Assembly: GCA_965649825.1 (NCBI GenBank)
Contig: OZ287697.1
Span: forward strand, 186,001 to 250,000
Direction: 5' to 3'
Origin: Penicillus capitatus
Lineage: Eukaryota; Chlorophyta
Length of the DNA: 64,000 bases
The notes under the pieces are model-generated. The model made no database searches, was not told the DNA's origin, and saw only the letters and a program-made list of their open reading frames with translations. This document shows, piece by piece, positions 43,260 through 54,527 of the stretch (the stretch's first letter is position 1; the number at the start of each line of letters is the position of its first letter). Position numbers and translations under genes: made by a program.

Positions 43260-43397
43260 TCATGGAGCAAGGAGATGGATAAGAGCAGTATACGTTTCAT
43301 GGGAACAGTCGGAATCCCTTTCGGCGCATACGACATCCAACGGAATTAATCCAAAATTACCAGCGACCTGCTTCGACGCGCCGGCTGTCACCAGATC
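43260..43397 (-). other. Conserved C-terminal exon of the ankyrin gene
   Basis: 45 codons and stop, starting DLVTAGASK, then FGLIPLDVVC, DSDCS and a final Leu-rich helix. The last exon of the second ankyrin gene (60964-61116) starts DLVAAGASK and has the same order FGMIPFNLVC, DANCS, TRYALAALL. It is not a regular ankyrin repeat. It is a capping or tail module shared by the two genes, with two conserved Cys. Confidence 0.75.
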
Positions 43398-46300
43398 CTA
43401 TCACCAACCACAGAATCACATCTCATCATCAAGGCATGCGATGTATCTCGCCTCTGCTACTCCTAGCGCTCCAGTGAACGATGCGAGATGAAGTGGTGTC
43501 CATCCACCCTTCTCGGCAGCATTGACGTCTGCATGGTGATTGATCAGAGCCTAAGAAGACAGATTCATAAAAGAATGAGAAGGGAAGCTGCCCAGAAGTC
43601 TGCCTTTGCAATGTTGTCGTATCCGAAGTATGCGGCTTGATGAAGTGCCGTCCATCCATCATTCATGACCTTGTTGACATCTGCTCCATGATCCATGAGA
43701 CACTGTTAACGCAGGTGCAGTGCGGGAGAGACAACAGATCGGATGGAACTTTTGCGGCGAGGAAATGGCCTCGAGATGTTGCTCGATGGAGCGGTGTCCA
43801 TTGATAGGCGTCCAGTACATCGCACATTGCTCCATGGTCGATCAGAATCTAACAATGGATGTCTCAGACAAAACAAGAATCCTCCGGAATTCAAGTTCAC
43901 CTCAACACCTTTCGTGTATCCATAATCAGCTGCAACATGGAGTGGTGTCCATTTGCTCACGTATTCAACTGCATCGATCTGAGCGCCGTGGTCAACAAGA
44001 AGCTACAGGTATACGTTGAGGCAGCGAGCAGGGTGGAATTGGAAAGGAGGCGTGCCATGACAATATCGGTGTATCCAAGAGCAACAGACATATGAAGAGG
44101 GGTCAACCCTTCGAAGTCAGCAGTATTGATCTCTGCGCCTTGATCGATAAGAAACTGCGAAAGACAGCGCGTGGTGTTGGATTATTAGAGAGACGGACGG
44201 ATGGGTTAACCTTAGACATCTCTGTATGACCGTTCCGCACTGCCTTGCTCAGTGCTGTCTTGCGTTCCACGTCGAAGGCATTCACACGTGCACCGTGATC
44301 GATGAGGAGCTGCACATAGAAATGCTGTTGGTCCGTGGTGCAGAAGACGTTTATTTTTCACCTTTGCCATCTCTATAAATCCATAACGAGCAGCGCAATG
44401 CAACGGAGTTCTGTTATCGATCGACAACGCTTCGATCTTCGCTCCGTTATCGACGAGTATCTGTCGGCAGGTATCTCCTGATCGCGCGACCCGTATGGAG
44501 CAAGAGCGCTTCACCTTGGCAATTTCGAGATATCCTTGACATGCTGCCTGATGAAGCACGGATTGGCCATTATTCATGGATGCATTGACATCCGCTCCAT
44601 GATCCACAAGCACCTATGCATGTCAGTCAGTCTGATACCATAGAGCATGCGACCCCCGGTCGATCGCACTTGCACACTCCGAATGTGATTGTTTTCGATT
44701 GCTGCATGAAGTACCGACATGCCTTTGCCGTCAACAGCGTCAATCTTTGCTCCACGATCCAGAAGGATCTGTGAACAGACACACGTACCCACCCATACGT
44801 TATCCGGAACTCCTTGAATGCATTGTTGAGTCTACCTCAACCAAGTCCGCAAACCCTGAGAACGCTGCAATGTGAAGTGGCGCCCATCCAATGTTCTCTG
44901 CCAGGTCGATGTCTGCTCCTTCATCGATCAGTATCTTGTGTGCGTACACAGCAGCCACTGTCGATCTGTCTTGAGTCGAGAGAAACTCACCACGGCCATC
45001 CCTGTATGTCCATAACGTGCGGCCAGATGGAGGGCTGTCCATCCGTTGTTCTTGACGATCCTGACATCAGCTCCATGTTCGATAAGAAACTGCAGATGTC
45101 CAGCACTCATCACTGCAGTTCGGATATTGAAGAGCATTTCTCACTTTCACAACGTCGGTGTGATTGAATCGCGCTGCTCTGTGAAGTGGTGTCCCGCCTT
45201 CTATGCTTAACGCATCAACCTCTGCGCCGTTGGCAACCAGAATCTGTCAACCACCCGCTTCCTGAGTCTATTGCCATACAGTACTCGGCATCCACCTTGA
45301 CGATACTCGTGTGCCCTTCATTTGCCGAGAGATGCAGTGGCGTCCATTTCTCGTTGTCCCTGGGGTCAATCTCGGCTCCGTGACGGATCAGGACCTGTGA
45401 GTAGAGACATCAGCTGCCGCCATTACTGGATGCAATCCGTGTTCACTTTGGCGACCTCTGTGGTTCCTTGATGCGCTGCGCCGTGAAGAGGCGTCAATCC
45501 TCGGTATTCAACGGCTTCGATGTTTGCTCCATGCTCAATGAGCAACTGCCACAACGCACCCATTGCCCAAGGGGTTTGCAATAGCGATAGAGTTTACTTC
45601 TGCGATCTTGGAATATCCGTACTTCGCTGCACCGTGAAGTGGCTTCTGTTCTTCCGTGTAGACAGCATCGGGATCTGCCCCGTGTTCAAGAAGTATCTAC
45701 ATCGATGCTCATGGACTGGACGAAACGATCTTAGAATGTGCCTGAACGACGCTGGCGTGACCCTTAAGAACTGCCATATGAAGTGGAACAAAGTGGTGAA
45801 CAGTGGTGGCATTGACACGCGCTCCATGCTCCAACAGAATCTGCAGATGAACATCTGCCATAACATGTGCGACCCCGCTATCGATTTCGACGCCACCTTT
45901 GAGATCTCTAAGGATCCTTGAAACGCCGACATGTGAAGCGCTGTCCAGTTTTGATGATCGACCGATTCGAGATCGGCTCCGTGATTGACCAGCTCCTGCC
46001 GGCACACATGAACAGCGTTCAGGCCATCTGGACAGTACCTTGAGAATTTTAACGTATCCACGAATCGCTGCGAAATGAAGAGCTGTCGTTCCATCATTCG
46101 TCAGAGGGATGTTGACATCGGCTCCATAATCCATAAGAACCTGTACACGTGTGACGGCTGTGTCCGACTTCCTTTGATCGGCACTGACCTTTGCCGTTTC
46201 ATTGTGTCCATAGTAAGCTGCGTGATGCAGTGCGGTATCATTGTTCTTCATGACAGCATTGACGTCTGCCCCAGATTCCAGAAGAACCTACACTTATGGA

Positions 46301-49300
46301 CTTCCCTTCCCCCCATACCATAACTCGATTTCCCCCACCTTCACCACGTCAATGTGTTTGTTGATGGCAGCCTCAAACAATGGCGTCTCTCCATCGTTTG
46401 CTCTGCTGTTGACGTCAGCTCCATAGAGGATCAATATCTGTCAAATGCTTTCGAGATCAGCTGCTAGACGTAAAGAGTGATCAGCACCTCGACGATCACT
46501 TTGTGTGCGTTCACCGCTGCTCTGTGCAACGGACGTCGGCCGTTTTTGTCTTTGACATTGACATCAGCTCCGCCAACGATAAGAGCCTTCAGCGAGATAT
46601 CATCGACAGCAAAGGACACAGGAGCAGTCATACATGCACTGCCTCAAGATTTCCGTTCGATGATGCTTTGTGCAATGGCGTGTCGCCCTCTGGATTGACG
46701 GCACTGACGTTTGCTCCTCTCTCTATAAGCACCTGCATCACATCGATCTGTTCAATCGTGCGCCAGCAGCGCGAGATGTACTGGAATGACAACACTGCCT
46801 CCCTCTGTTGCCATATGCAAAGCACTGACACCCATTTCGTTCAGAGCATTCACATCTGCTCCATTATCCAAGAGCCACTGATACGACACTTGGTTCAGGA
46901 TATGGAGTTGCAAGGGACGTCATCTCACACCTTCACGGTACGCAGATCTCCATTGCTGGCTGCGATATGAAGAGGATGGCGTTCATTTGCTTCCGTTCTT
47001 GTTTGCTCCGTGGCATTTTCTGTAAACAACTGAAACGAGAAGTGTGATCTGATTGTTCATTGATGGTCGGTCACACCTTTACGAGGTCGAAGTGTTTATT
47101 GTCCGCGGCTACGAACAGAGGCTTCCATCCAGCGTCATCCGACGCTTCTATATCAGCACCCTTTTCGATGAGCACCTGATGCGACAGTTTGATCAAGGCA
47201 AGTAGACTCGGCGTATATCGGATCTCGCTTTCGCAGAAGCTAGTTGCCCCGATGCTGCTGCCATGATCAGCGGCGTCTGTCCCTCTGTGTCTCGTGCGTC
47301 AACGTTCGCTCCATTCTCGATCAGCACCTGTCGATCCTATGCTAGAAACGGAGAAGGGCAAAAGTGCGATGCTCACGCTGGCAACATCGACATGTCCTTT
47401 CTCTGCTGCAATGTGTAAGGCAGTCTGTCCATCTTTTCGAAAAGCGTTAACGTCTGCTCCCTCTTCGATCAGGATCTGTTTCATGCTGGCATTGTTTGTT
47501 GGTTTGCATTAAGTGATCGCACTTTTGCGGAGGCGTTTCTTCCTTGAGAAGCAGCGTTATGGAGGGATGTTCTTCCGTAGTGATCGGCGGCATTGATACC
47601 AGCGCCGTACTGGATAAGCACCTAGAAACCGCAAGGGTCGATGCCTCCTGGCTTCTTTGTGATTCTGGAGTCGCACTTTCATGACAGAGCGTTGTTCGTT
47701 CTTTGCACTCAGACTCAATGGACTCTCTCCATCTACGTTCATTGCATCTAACATCGCTCCAGATTCTGCCAAGTACTAGATGACACAGACACGTATGCAG
47801 ATCTACAGGATGGAGACAAGAGAGACAGAGATGCACCCGACATTCGAGAAGTCCATCCGCAAAAAACTGTCCACGCGCATTGCTAATCACAACCAAACGG
47901 GAACTCTTGTCTCGAAGAACATCAGCCGATTGGACGATGCATTCTGGTCAAGAAAGACAGGTGACTGTTCGCAGCTGACCTTTGCCACAGCTGCGGATCC
48001 ATAAGTTGCCGCCACATGTAATGGAGTCATCAGCCGTTCGTTCATTTGATGGATGTCCGCCTCGTGCTCCACTAGAACCTTCACACAAACGGGTCAGTGT
48101 CCCAAGACGCGTCAAGGAGACAGACGTGGTGTACCTTGACACAGTCGAGTGCATCGAACGCCGATGCCCAGTGCAGCAGCGTCGAGCCTTGGCCAAGGGA
48201 GCCGTGCTTCGTATTGTCAACGTGGTAGGTGGCGTTGGATGAGAGGCCTTCGGCGAGAAGATCAGCAGCTTTCCAGTTTTCATCCTTCTCGAAGGCTTTC
48301 AACATTTCCTGAAGGTATTGGCAAAGCGCAGATAGTGTTTAGATGGAATAAATAGGCAGTGTGTTTGTTGTACGAGTAGTTCTTGCTGCCGAGGCGTCAC
48401 TGTCTTGGTTTTGAGAGATGTGGCAAGATCATCTCTGTTCGGATTTTTGACGGATTCGAATACCTACAAGACACGAGTTAGTGCGTGCATCTGATTTACA
48501 GCGAGGGGCATGTCAATAGGCAAACTCGATCTCGATCGTGTCCAGAGGCAACTGGATTTGCAGGGAAGAGAGATAGAGAGGAGGTGCAATTGTAATCGGA
48601 AAGGGGGGTGATCACAGAGCAGTAAGATTTCCTACCGTCGATTCTTTCTGCATAATGTCTTTCATCCAATCCAGGAAATCTGATACTCTAGTATATACGG
48701 CAGGGGTCTCCCCACTACATCCGGGTGATCCGAATGAGGTGATCCCGACGATGATATCATATCGTGGCTGTTCTTGTGATATACCGTATTTATGTGTGCC
48801 CTTTCGGATCAACGGACCTCCTGAATCACCTAAATGCGAAAGAAGGTCGAAGCAAGATAAAAGAAGGGCCAGTATTTCGACTGCCTACCACGACAGCTGT
48901 CCATGCCTCCGCCGCCAGCACAGATCATATGAGCATCGAGAGTTTCGTTAAGAGCCTCTTCGCATGCACTCGACGGAACAATTGGAAGCTTCTCAGCGAG
49001 CTGCAACACGCCTGATGTCTTAGTCGTTTTTGTGGAACCCCATCCAGCCGACGCCATTAGATCTCCAAATTCCAGCACAGACCCGACGCCGTCAACGAGT
49101 GGACGGGCGAGAGGGGCCTTCCTGTCCAGCCTTATCAGTCCGATATCGAATCCCTCGACGATGTTGCCAGTCCATCCCGAAGGCCAGTACGCCTTCTTCG
49201 ACTGGTACAGCTACAAGGGCAGCGACAGGTTCAGTTCTCCTTCGAGATCGACCCTCTCCGGCTTGCTTACGCTCTCCGGGTCGCTGGTGTCGATCTCGTG

Positions 49301-49883
49301 GATGCCGCAGCGGACGACGCCGTAGTGGCCGACGCCGTTGTGCCGGTCGTTGGACAGACAGTGCGCCGCCGTCAGGACCCACTGCTCGTCGATCAGCGCC
49401 CCTCCGCAGACGTGCTCTTCGGTCCCGCGCCGACGCAAACTGCACACGTAAGGGAACCTCTCTCTCGGCGCCTGGATTCCGCCCTGTGCGAATGCCAATC
49501 GCGCACATGCTCGGCGACTGCACCGACCGCACCGCGATCCTCGGCTCGCCGCGGTTGGCTTGGACGTCGACTTCGTCGGAGTTTTTGCGGAAGGCGGATG
49601 CTCTCGGCGGTTTAGAACGCGCGGCCAGGCTGCCTGACGTCGCATCCTCCTCCCCCCTCTGCCGGACGACAGCAGACAGTCGTCAGCGGAGCGGTTGGAA
49701 GGCGCAAAAGCACCTCGATTTCTCCGAAGGCGAGGACGTCGGACAGACTGTCGGCGCCCTGGCCTGGAGACACAGGGCGTGACCGACCCGCGAGACGACG
49801 CTTCGCGAACCGTGGATGGCGGCCGTCGGTGCCGGCGAATGCAGCAGGAAGCAGAAAAACACGAAGAGAAGCGGCCGCTTCAT
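43260..49883 (-). CDS. Secreted trypsin-like protease fused to an ankyrin-repeat array (predicted 38-exon gene)
   Basis: Predicted about 1,441 aa. N-terminal exons: 49788-49883 (signal peptide MKRPLLFVFFCFLLHS), 49533-49658 (propeptide), 49271-49483, 48889-49210 and 48636-48829 (protease), 48374-48463 (linker), 48135-48308 (divergent ankyrin repeat). Then come 30 ankyrin exons and a C-terminal exon. The protease is complete: activation site PRIAGG near 72, TAAHC His near 115, FDIGL Asp near 167, GDSGGPL Ser near 255, and Asp in the S1 pocket (MDSCRGDSGG), so Arg/Lys specificity is expected; the pocket Gly before VYTRV is Ala. The join of protease to ankyrins depends on a donor GTAGGA after KEST and open, in-phase exons beyond. 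Without that intron the protease would stop 8 codons later (VGNLTAL then stop), and the ankyrins could start at an ATG at 48305 as a separate gene. The first exon's 3' end is also uncertain. Confidence 0.55.
43452..48308 (-). other. Ankyrin array, one repeat per exon
   Basis: Exons of 99 bp (33 aa), all phase 0, with introns of about 50-60 bp, giving a genomic period near 150 bp. After 47980-48078 (first regular repeat) come 47677-47775, 47523-47621, 47377-47475, 47229-47327, 47077-47175, 46932-47030, 46782-46877, 46634-46732, 46488-46586, 46339-46437, 46189-46287, 46039-46140, 45897-45995, 45742-45840, 45598-45696, 45447-45545, 45296-45394, 45145-45243, 44991-45089, 44836-44934, 44670-44768, 44515-44613, 44362-44460, 44211-44309, 44056-44154, 43901-44002, 43750-43848, 43604-43702 and 43452-43550. 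Each reads like ILVDHGADVNA...TPLHxAAxxGHxxIAK. Exon 46932-47030 is degenerate. Five exons are followed by GC instead of GT. Ankyrin repeats form protein-binding solenoids; the partner is unknown. Confidence 0.88.
48612..49883 (-). other. Trypsin (S1A) domain of the fusion gene
   Basis: Described separately because it is certain even if the fusion is not. Five exons encode a signal peptide, propeptide and full chymotrypsin-fold domain with the His-Asp-Ser triad, the catalytic-Ser loop split by a 59-bp intron (G/GT), and the closing helix DFLDWMKDIM. The zymogen site gives an Ile-Ala-Gly-Gly N-terminus instead of the usual Ile-Val-Gly-Gly. If standalone, it would be a secreted protease of about 325 aa ending at 48612. 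Confidence 0.9.
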
Positions 49884-51158
49884 GTTGGCAGAACGGAAAC
49901 CGCGGGTGCTGCGGACGCAAAGACTCCACTCTCTCTTCGAGATGTACAGGGAATGAACGCCGAGATCGTTCGAGGAAGTCTGTCTCTAAATGGACATCAT
50001 CATGCAGCGCATGCACTGTCGATAGCGGCGAAGACGATTTCCCCGCGGTTCGCGCCGAAGGAACCGTTGTCGCAGGCGCTTCTGCTGGAGCGCGAGGGAA
50101 CGAGATGGTGTTTCACGAGATAAGCGACGCAGCAAGCGCACACCGATCTCCAAGTGAACACGCTGAACAGCTGACGCCATCTCCGTCCTCCGAAACGTTC
50201 CCATGTTCCTTGTACGATAGTTGGGAACAGTGCCTTGGGCCATCAAGGCAGTGGACGCGTGCCTCGGACGATCTTTGACAGCCAGGAGATGGGCGATCAA
50301 AAGGGTGGTGTGCATGGCGTGCGACGACAGGCGAGGTGACACAAGGGGATCTCGGGACCAAACCGGGCTTTTCTGTTGTGTGCGCTTGTAGCAGATCAGC
50401 TCCTGTCGCGATGCGTTTTCCCAAACGGCTCGCAACCGACGGAACTTCTCTCGTGGCTAACTTCCACAACCGTAACGTGCCGTCCGGAAAGAGTCGAGGC
50501 GTGCAGATTGCAAGGATCATCGAAACGAAATCAAAGAGCGATAGAAGATGAGAAAGCTGAAAACTCTCACGGGCTGCGCATTCGCGTCGCATACGTACAG
50601 CCATCTCTCGGAAAAAGTTTCAACGTTGCAACAGATGGTGAAGGACAAAAGCTGCTCAAGACTGGAAGAACACTCTTTTCTTATCCATTATAACTTCGTG
50701 GCCAGTACGAATGGTGAGAGTAAACCGACAACAAGTGCAGACACATGCACAGTACAAGAAAACGAGGGCGAGTGAGTAAGCAGCCCATGTCGCATCCCGT
50801 TGACGAACTCGAGCAAAGATGTACCTTGCGTTCCCGCCGAATCCAAAGTGCGTCTTGTGGTTGCCGTTGTCTCATCGATCATGTATTGTATAGAAGGCTT
50901 ACGCAAAGTTGGCGCGAGGAATGCCTGCAGACTAGAGGGTTTACTTTGTGTCCGCTCTTCTCTTTCCGTACTTCTCCGGAATTCTTTCAGTTTTGCAGAT
51001 TAAGGCGTTGTACGCAACTAGCGACACACTGGCTGATTTGTCCATAGAAAGCAACCGATTTTTAATGCGGTCAATGAAGGAAGTACTAATTGAGCTCTAC
51101 GAAATCTTCCACTCCGTCGTCTATGCAAGAAGACGAAAACAAAAAAGTAAACGTACGT
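49884..51158. other. Region upstream of the trypsin-ankyrin gene
   Basis: About 50210-50330 is a member of the dispersed repeat (reverse orientation relative to the 39550 copy). Short open frames on both strands (for example minus 50688-50906, ending in a hydrophobic stretch) have no domain or conserved partner. No promoter could be identified. Otherwise nothing is seen. Confidence 0.4.
50210..50330 (-). repeat. Dispersed repeat member
   Basis: Reverse complement contains GATGGCCCAAGGCACTGTTC preceded by a CGTCCGAGGCACGCGTCCAC-like block. Related stretches lie at about 39550-39670 (same order), 32290-32420 and 19385-19510. Copies differ by roughly a third of positions by eye, so this is an old family; its class and ends are not resolved. 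Confidence 0.35.
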
Positions 51159-51284
51159 TGTCAGTGGACAGCTGTCCACCTTCGTGCAGCTGTCCAAAGA
51201 ATTGTTTAAATTCTAACATTTAATGTACAAACGGTCTTTGTAAGCTTTACGCCGTTGTTAACCCGTCCGTTGGCAAACACGACA
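51159..51284 (+). repeat. 5' LTR of TRIM copy 2
   Basis: 126 bp, from TGTCAGTGG to CACGACA, with a 3-bp deletion near GCCGTTGTTAACCC relative to the 3' LTR. Confidence 0.9.
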
Positions 51285-51742
51285 TGGTTTCGGAGCGACA
51301 AAGATTCCGGCGATAGAATCCCGTCATCGAAGACTGAAGACTTTCCAAGACACGTCCGTGGTGACAGCGTTCTACCTACCACCTGCATTCTGTAGTTCGT
51401 TCCATCGTCCGAGTTGCTGCGTTTCAGTTTCACGCTGCGATAAGCTTACTGTTGCGCATTGTTGTGTTTACGTTCGTTGTTACTTTGTCTGTGTTTACGT
51501 TTTCTATCTGGGTCATCACGGACGTGTTGTCGCTGTGAAGTACGGTTCGAATTTCCAGAGTCGGCGTTGAAGTCTCAGAGACGTAAGAGCTACAAAGCTG
51601 CGGCGAATGGGCCGCAGAGGGAGAAGCCACGTGACGATGGCCCTGGCTCGACTCCTGGCCAGCCTGATGACATCCCGACTGTCGTGAAATGTGTTCCGTT
51701 CGCATCATTCGGAGTCTGCACGACGGAAAGGGGGTGGGCACA

Positions 51743-51870
51743 TGTCAGTGGACAGCTGTCCACCTTCGTGCAGCTGTCCAAAGAATTGTTTAAATTCTAA
51801 CATTTAATGTACAAACAGTCTTTGTAAGCTTTACGCCTTCGTCGTTAACTCGTCCGTTCAAACACGACAA
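51743..51870 (+). repeat. 3' LTR of TRIM copy 2
   Basis: 128 bp, from TGTCAGTGG to ACACGACA, followed by the target duplication ACGT. Confidence 0.9.
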
Positions 51871-52910
51871 CGTCTCGTGCGAAACTGTGCAGCTTTCAAT
51901 TTGCTTGTGTTTGTTTTGATTTGCTACAGTGCTTATCTTCGTTTTACCACGGAATATCGCGTCCGTCTGCTAAACCAATTCAACGATATAGAAACTCTCT
52001 CGCGCATGCAGAAGTTCTTCTCTTTTCTCCGCAAGACCGATCTATCCCTTTCACAATTCGACGGCATTGACAGCGTTTATGATTTTCTTCCGCTTTTTTA
52101 AACAGAGAGTAAAGCCCTTTTTGATTGCTCTCACGATTGTTGGAATCGGAGATAAATCTCAAGTTTTTTCCCGGTCGTGAACTATTGAAAGCTTTGGAGA
52201 GTCTTCAAATACTCGCTCGCTTTCTGTCTATCGCTATCTTACCGTAATTTTCGTCAGAAACAATGTCAGAGGAGCCGTCTTTCATAGTGTTTGTATAATT
52301 AAGTCAAAGACATAATAATAATAACGATGGAGGTTTTACATGACTTTTGTTTGTTCAACATATCGGCCGTGCGAAGTCAAAGACATGGAAGCGCGCACGA
52401 CAAAAATCACGAGCCGAATCCAAAACGAGACGAGACCAAAGACAATAACTGCGTGATTGCTTGACTTTTTGGTCAAGAAGCTTGCATGTTTGACAGTGAC
52501 GATAAGCATTCTGTGCGGCCAAAGATCTCCACGACGAATACTAAATTTCATGCATGTATACGGCGATCTCTAAGAAAAATGCACTTCAGACAAAAATGTA
52601 GCCGTGCACATCACAGAGTGATTGGCACGCATCACACTGGAAGACGATTTTTTTGCAGAGGATACAGTCCATTCGAGCGTCAACCGGCGCAATGACACTC
52701 GGACAGGCAGAGGAAGACATCCACTAGTGATGTATTACGGTAACCTGCATTGCCTTTTACAAAGACGTTTCAATGTATACTGACATTCCTTTCATTTTTA
52801 AATCGAAGGGAAGATGGATAATTGGGCTATTCACTCTTCTTGTGTTCATCGTTTAGGTACCCCACGCACAAGAAAGTGGTACGATCAATACAAAACAAAT
52901 CTTAATCGTG
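51871..52910. other. 3' flank of P450 #10
   Basis: No gene is seen. About 52130-52340 matches 57440-57620 in the 3' flank of #11 (for example AACAATGTCAGAGGA versus AACAACGTCAGAGGA), so #10 and #11 were duplicated together with their 3' flanks. Confidence 0.5.
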
Positions 52911-54527
52911 CTATGGAGAAGTTTTCCTCGGAACGAAATTCAACCAGATACCGTTCTCCGCTTCGGTGACGAGTCCCTCTACCGCATTGTGTGCCAAGTC
53001 CGCATACGACCCGACCAAGGAGACCTCGTACTTCTGAAGGATAATGGCGATGGCGACACGCATTTCCAGCAGTGCCAGTTTCTGTCCAGGACAATCCCTG
53101 GGACCTGTCGAGAATTGCATGTTGTATAGACGGCAGGTTTCAGCGTCACTGAGATATCTTTCTGGCTTGAAGCTTTCTGGATCGTTCCAGTCGGTGTCAA
53201 CGTTAAACACACGGTTGCCAGCTTGCATGATCGTTGTTCCCTTTGGGATCCTGTACCCGAGAATGTTCATGTCGCTCGGGACTCTTCGTCGGAAGCTGAC
53301 AGACAAAACGTGAGCCACTCGCATCCCCTCCTTAACGACTGCGTTGAGGTAATCCAAGTTTGCTAGATCTTCGAACTGCAGATCCCGTCGAGTGCTTCCA
53401 TGCAGACCGTGCTGCTCCAGCTCGTCCAAGATCTTGTTCACGACGTCCGGACGAGTGGCTAATAGAGCAAAAATCCAGCCGAGTTGGTGACCAGTGGTAT
53501 CCATCCCACCAACGACGACACCCGCAATCTCGGCTAGGAGGAGGTCGTAGTCCACGCGCTTCTTCGTTTCTGGATCTGTCAGATGCTTCAGTCCGTACCA
53601 GATTGGCTCTTCGCCGTTGTCAGGGTCGCGTCGGGCCAGTATCTCATCTGTGAGCCATTTCCACTGGTTGCGCAGCTTACTGATAATCGAACTTCTGTGT
53701 CGTCCAGCTTTCGAGTACGGAAATAGCTTACAGTAGACAGACTTGAACGGATTGTCATAATTTTCTCCGGCGATGTACCCTGCTGCTAAGATGAGGTCGA
53801 GCATTTCTCGACTTCCATCCAACCCGCCTAGATTCGCATGGAAGGCGACAGCGCCAATGACGTCGAGGGTCATCGAGACGAAGAGTCTCTGGACGTCGAT
53901 CGGACCGTTCTCCCTCGCCGATTCAATAACAGTGATCACATTTTTAATGATACCTTGAATCTTCGGCATGGTCGCCTTCAGATTCTTTGATTGAAACGCT
54001 GCTGTGTACACTCTGCGCACGACTTTGACGTATGGCGTCAATCGCGTGTGCATCAATATTGATTTTGCATGCGGATTATCACCCAGAATCTGAGACCACG
54101 CCATCACATGATGTGACATCCTCCGATTCCACTCACTGGTAGCACGAATTCTGCATCTTTGCGGACACGGGGAAACGGGTCTCTGTTTGCCATCATGACT
54201 GTTTTGACGAATTTCTCGTCTGTGATCAGCAGCCATGGCTCGCCCATAACATCGAACTAGAGCATTGCGTTACACAGCTGACAAGTACGGCATGCGACAA
54301 ACTCGCATGAGCTTCGGATAGTCGAGGCGTTTGAGTTCGCGTCCGAGCCATTCTGAAAGCTCTTTCATTCCTTGACCGTCTTTGCCGTAGAGAAAGTCCA
54401 GCGTGTTCCCCAACAGCGGCCAGCCAGGCGGCGACGGCACCTTGTGGAGGTCGTATCTCCACCTCCGCCACAGCGTACGCGTCACAAGCGAAACCAGTAA
54501 GGTTGTAGCGAGGACTGTCCAGAACAT
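52911..54527 (-). CDS. Cytochrome P450 #10
   Basis: Predicted 507-aa P450, paired with #11. Exons are 54303-54527, 54137-54256 and 52911-54089; introns are 46 and 47 bp. Exon 1 has 75 codons because of a four-residue insertion (FLYGKDGQGM), seen only in #10 and #11. The anchor is MFWTVLATTLLVSLVTRTL and the hinge VPSPPGWPLLGN. The I-helix is GGMDTTGHQLGW, the K-helix KEGMR, the meander PERY rather than PERW, and the haem loop FSTGPRDCPGQ. Its I-helix region is almost identical in DNA to that of #9. It appears intact. Confidence 0.95.

Larger units (their letters stand above)
51159..51870 (+). mobile_element. TRIM-type miniature LTR retrotransposon, copy 2
   Basis: 712 bp, opposite in orientation to copy 1: 5' LTR 51159-51284, 458-bp interior, 3' LTR 51743-51870. 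The target duplication ACGT is on both sides (51155-51158 and 51871-51874). The primer-binding-like TGGTTTCGGAGCGACAAAG follows the 5' LTR, and the purine run GGAAAGGGGGTGGG precedes the 3' LTR. The interior closely matches copy 1. The two LTRs differ by a few small indels and substitutions, so this copy is somewhat older than copy 1. Non-coding. Confidence 0.9.

Noticed and set aside
43440-48078. Periodic 150-bp pattern first considered as a satellite or CRISPR-like array
   Set aside because: The conserved parts are 99-bp ankyrin exons and the variable parts are introns; the unit is coding and eukaryotic.
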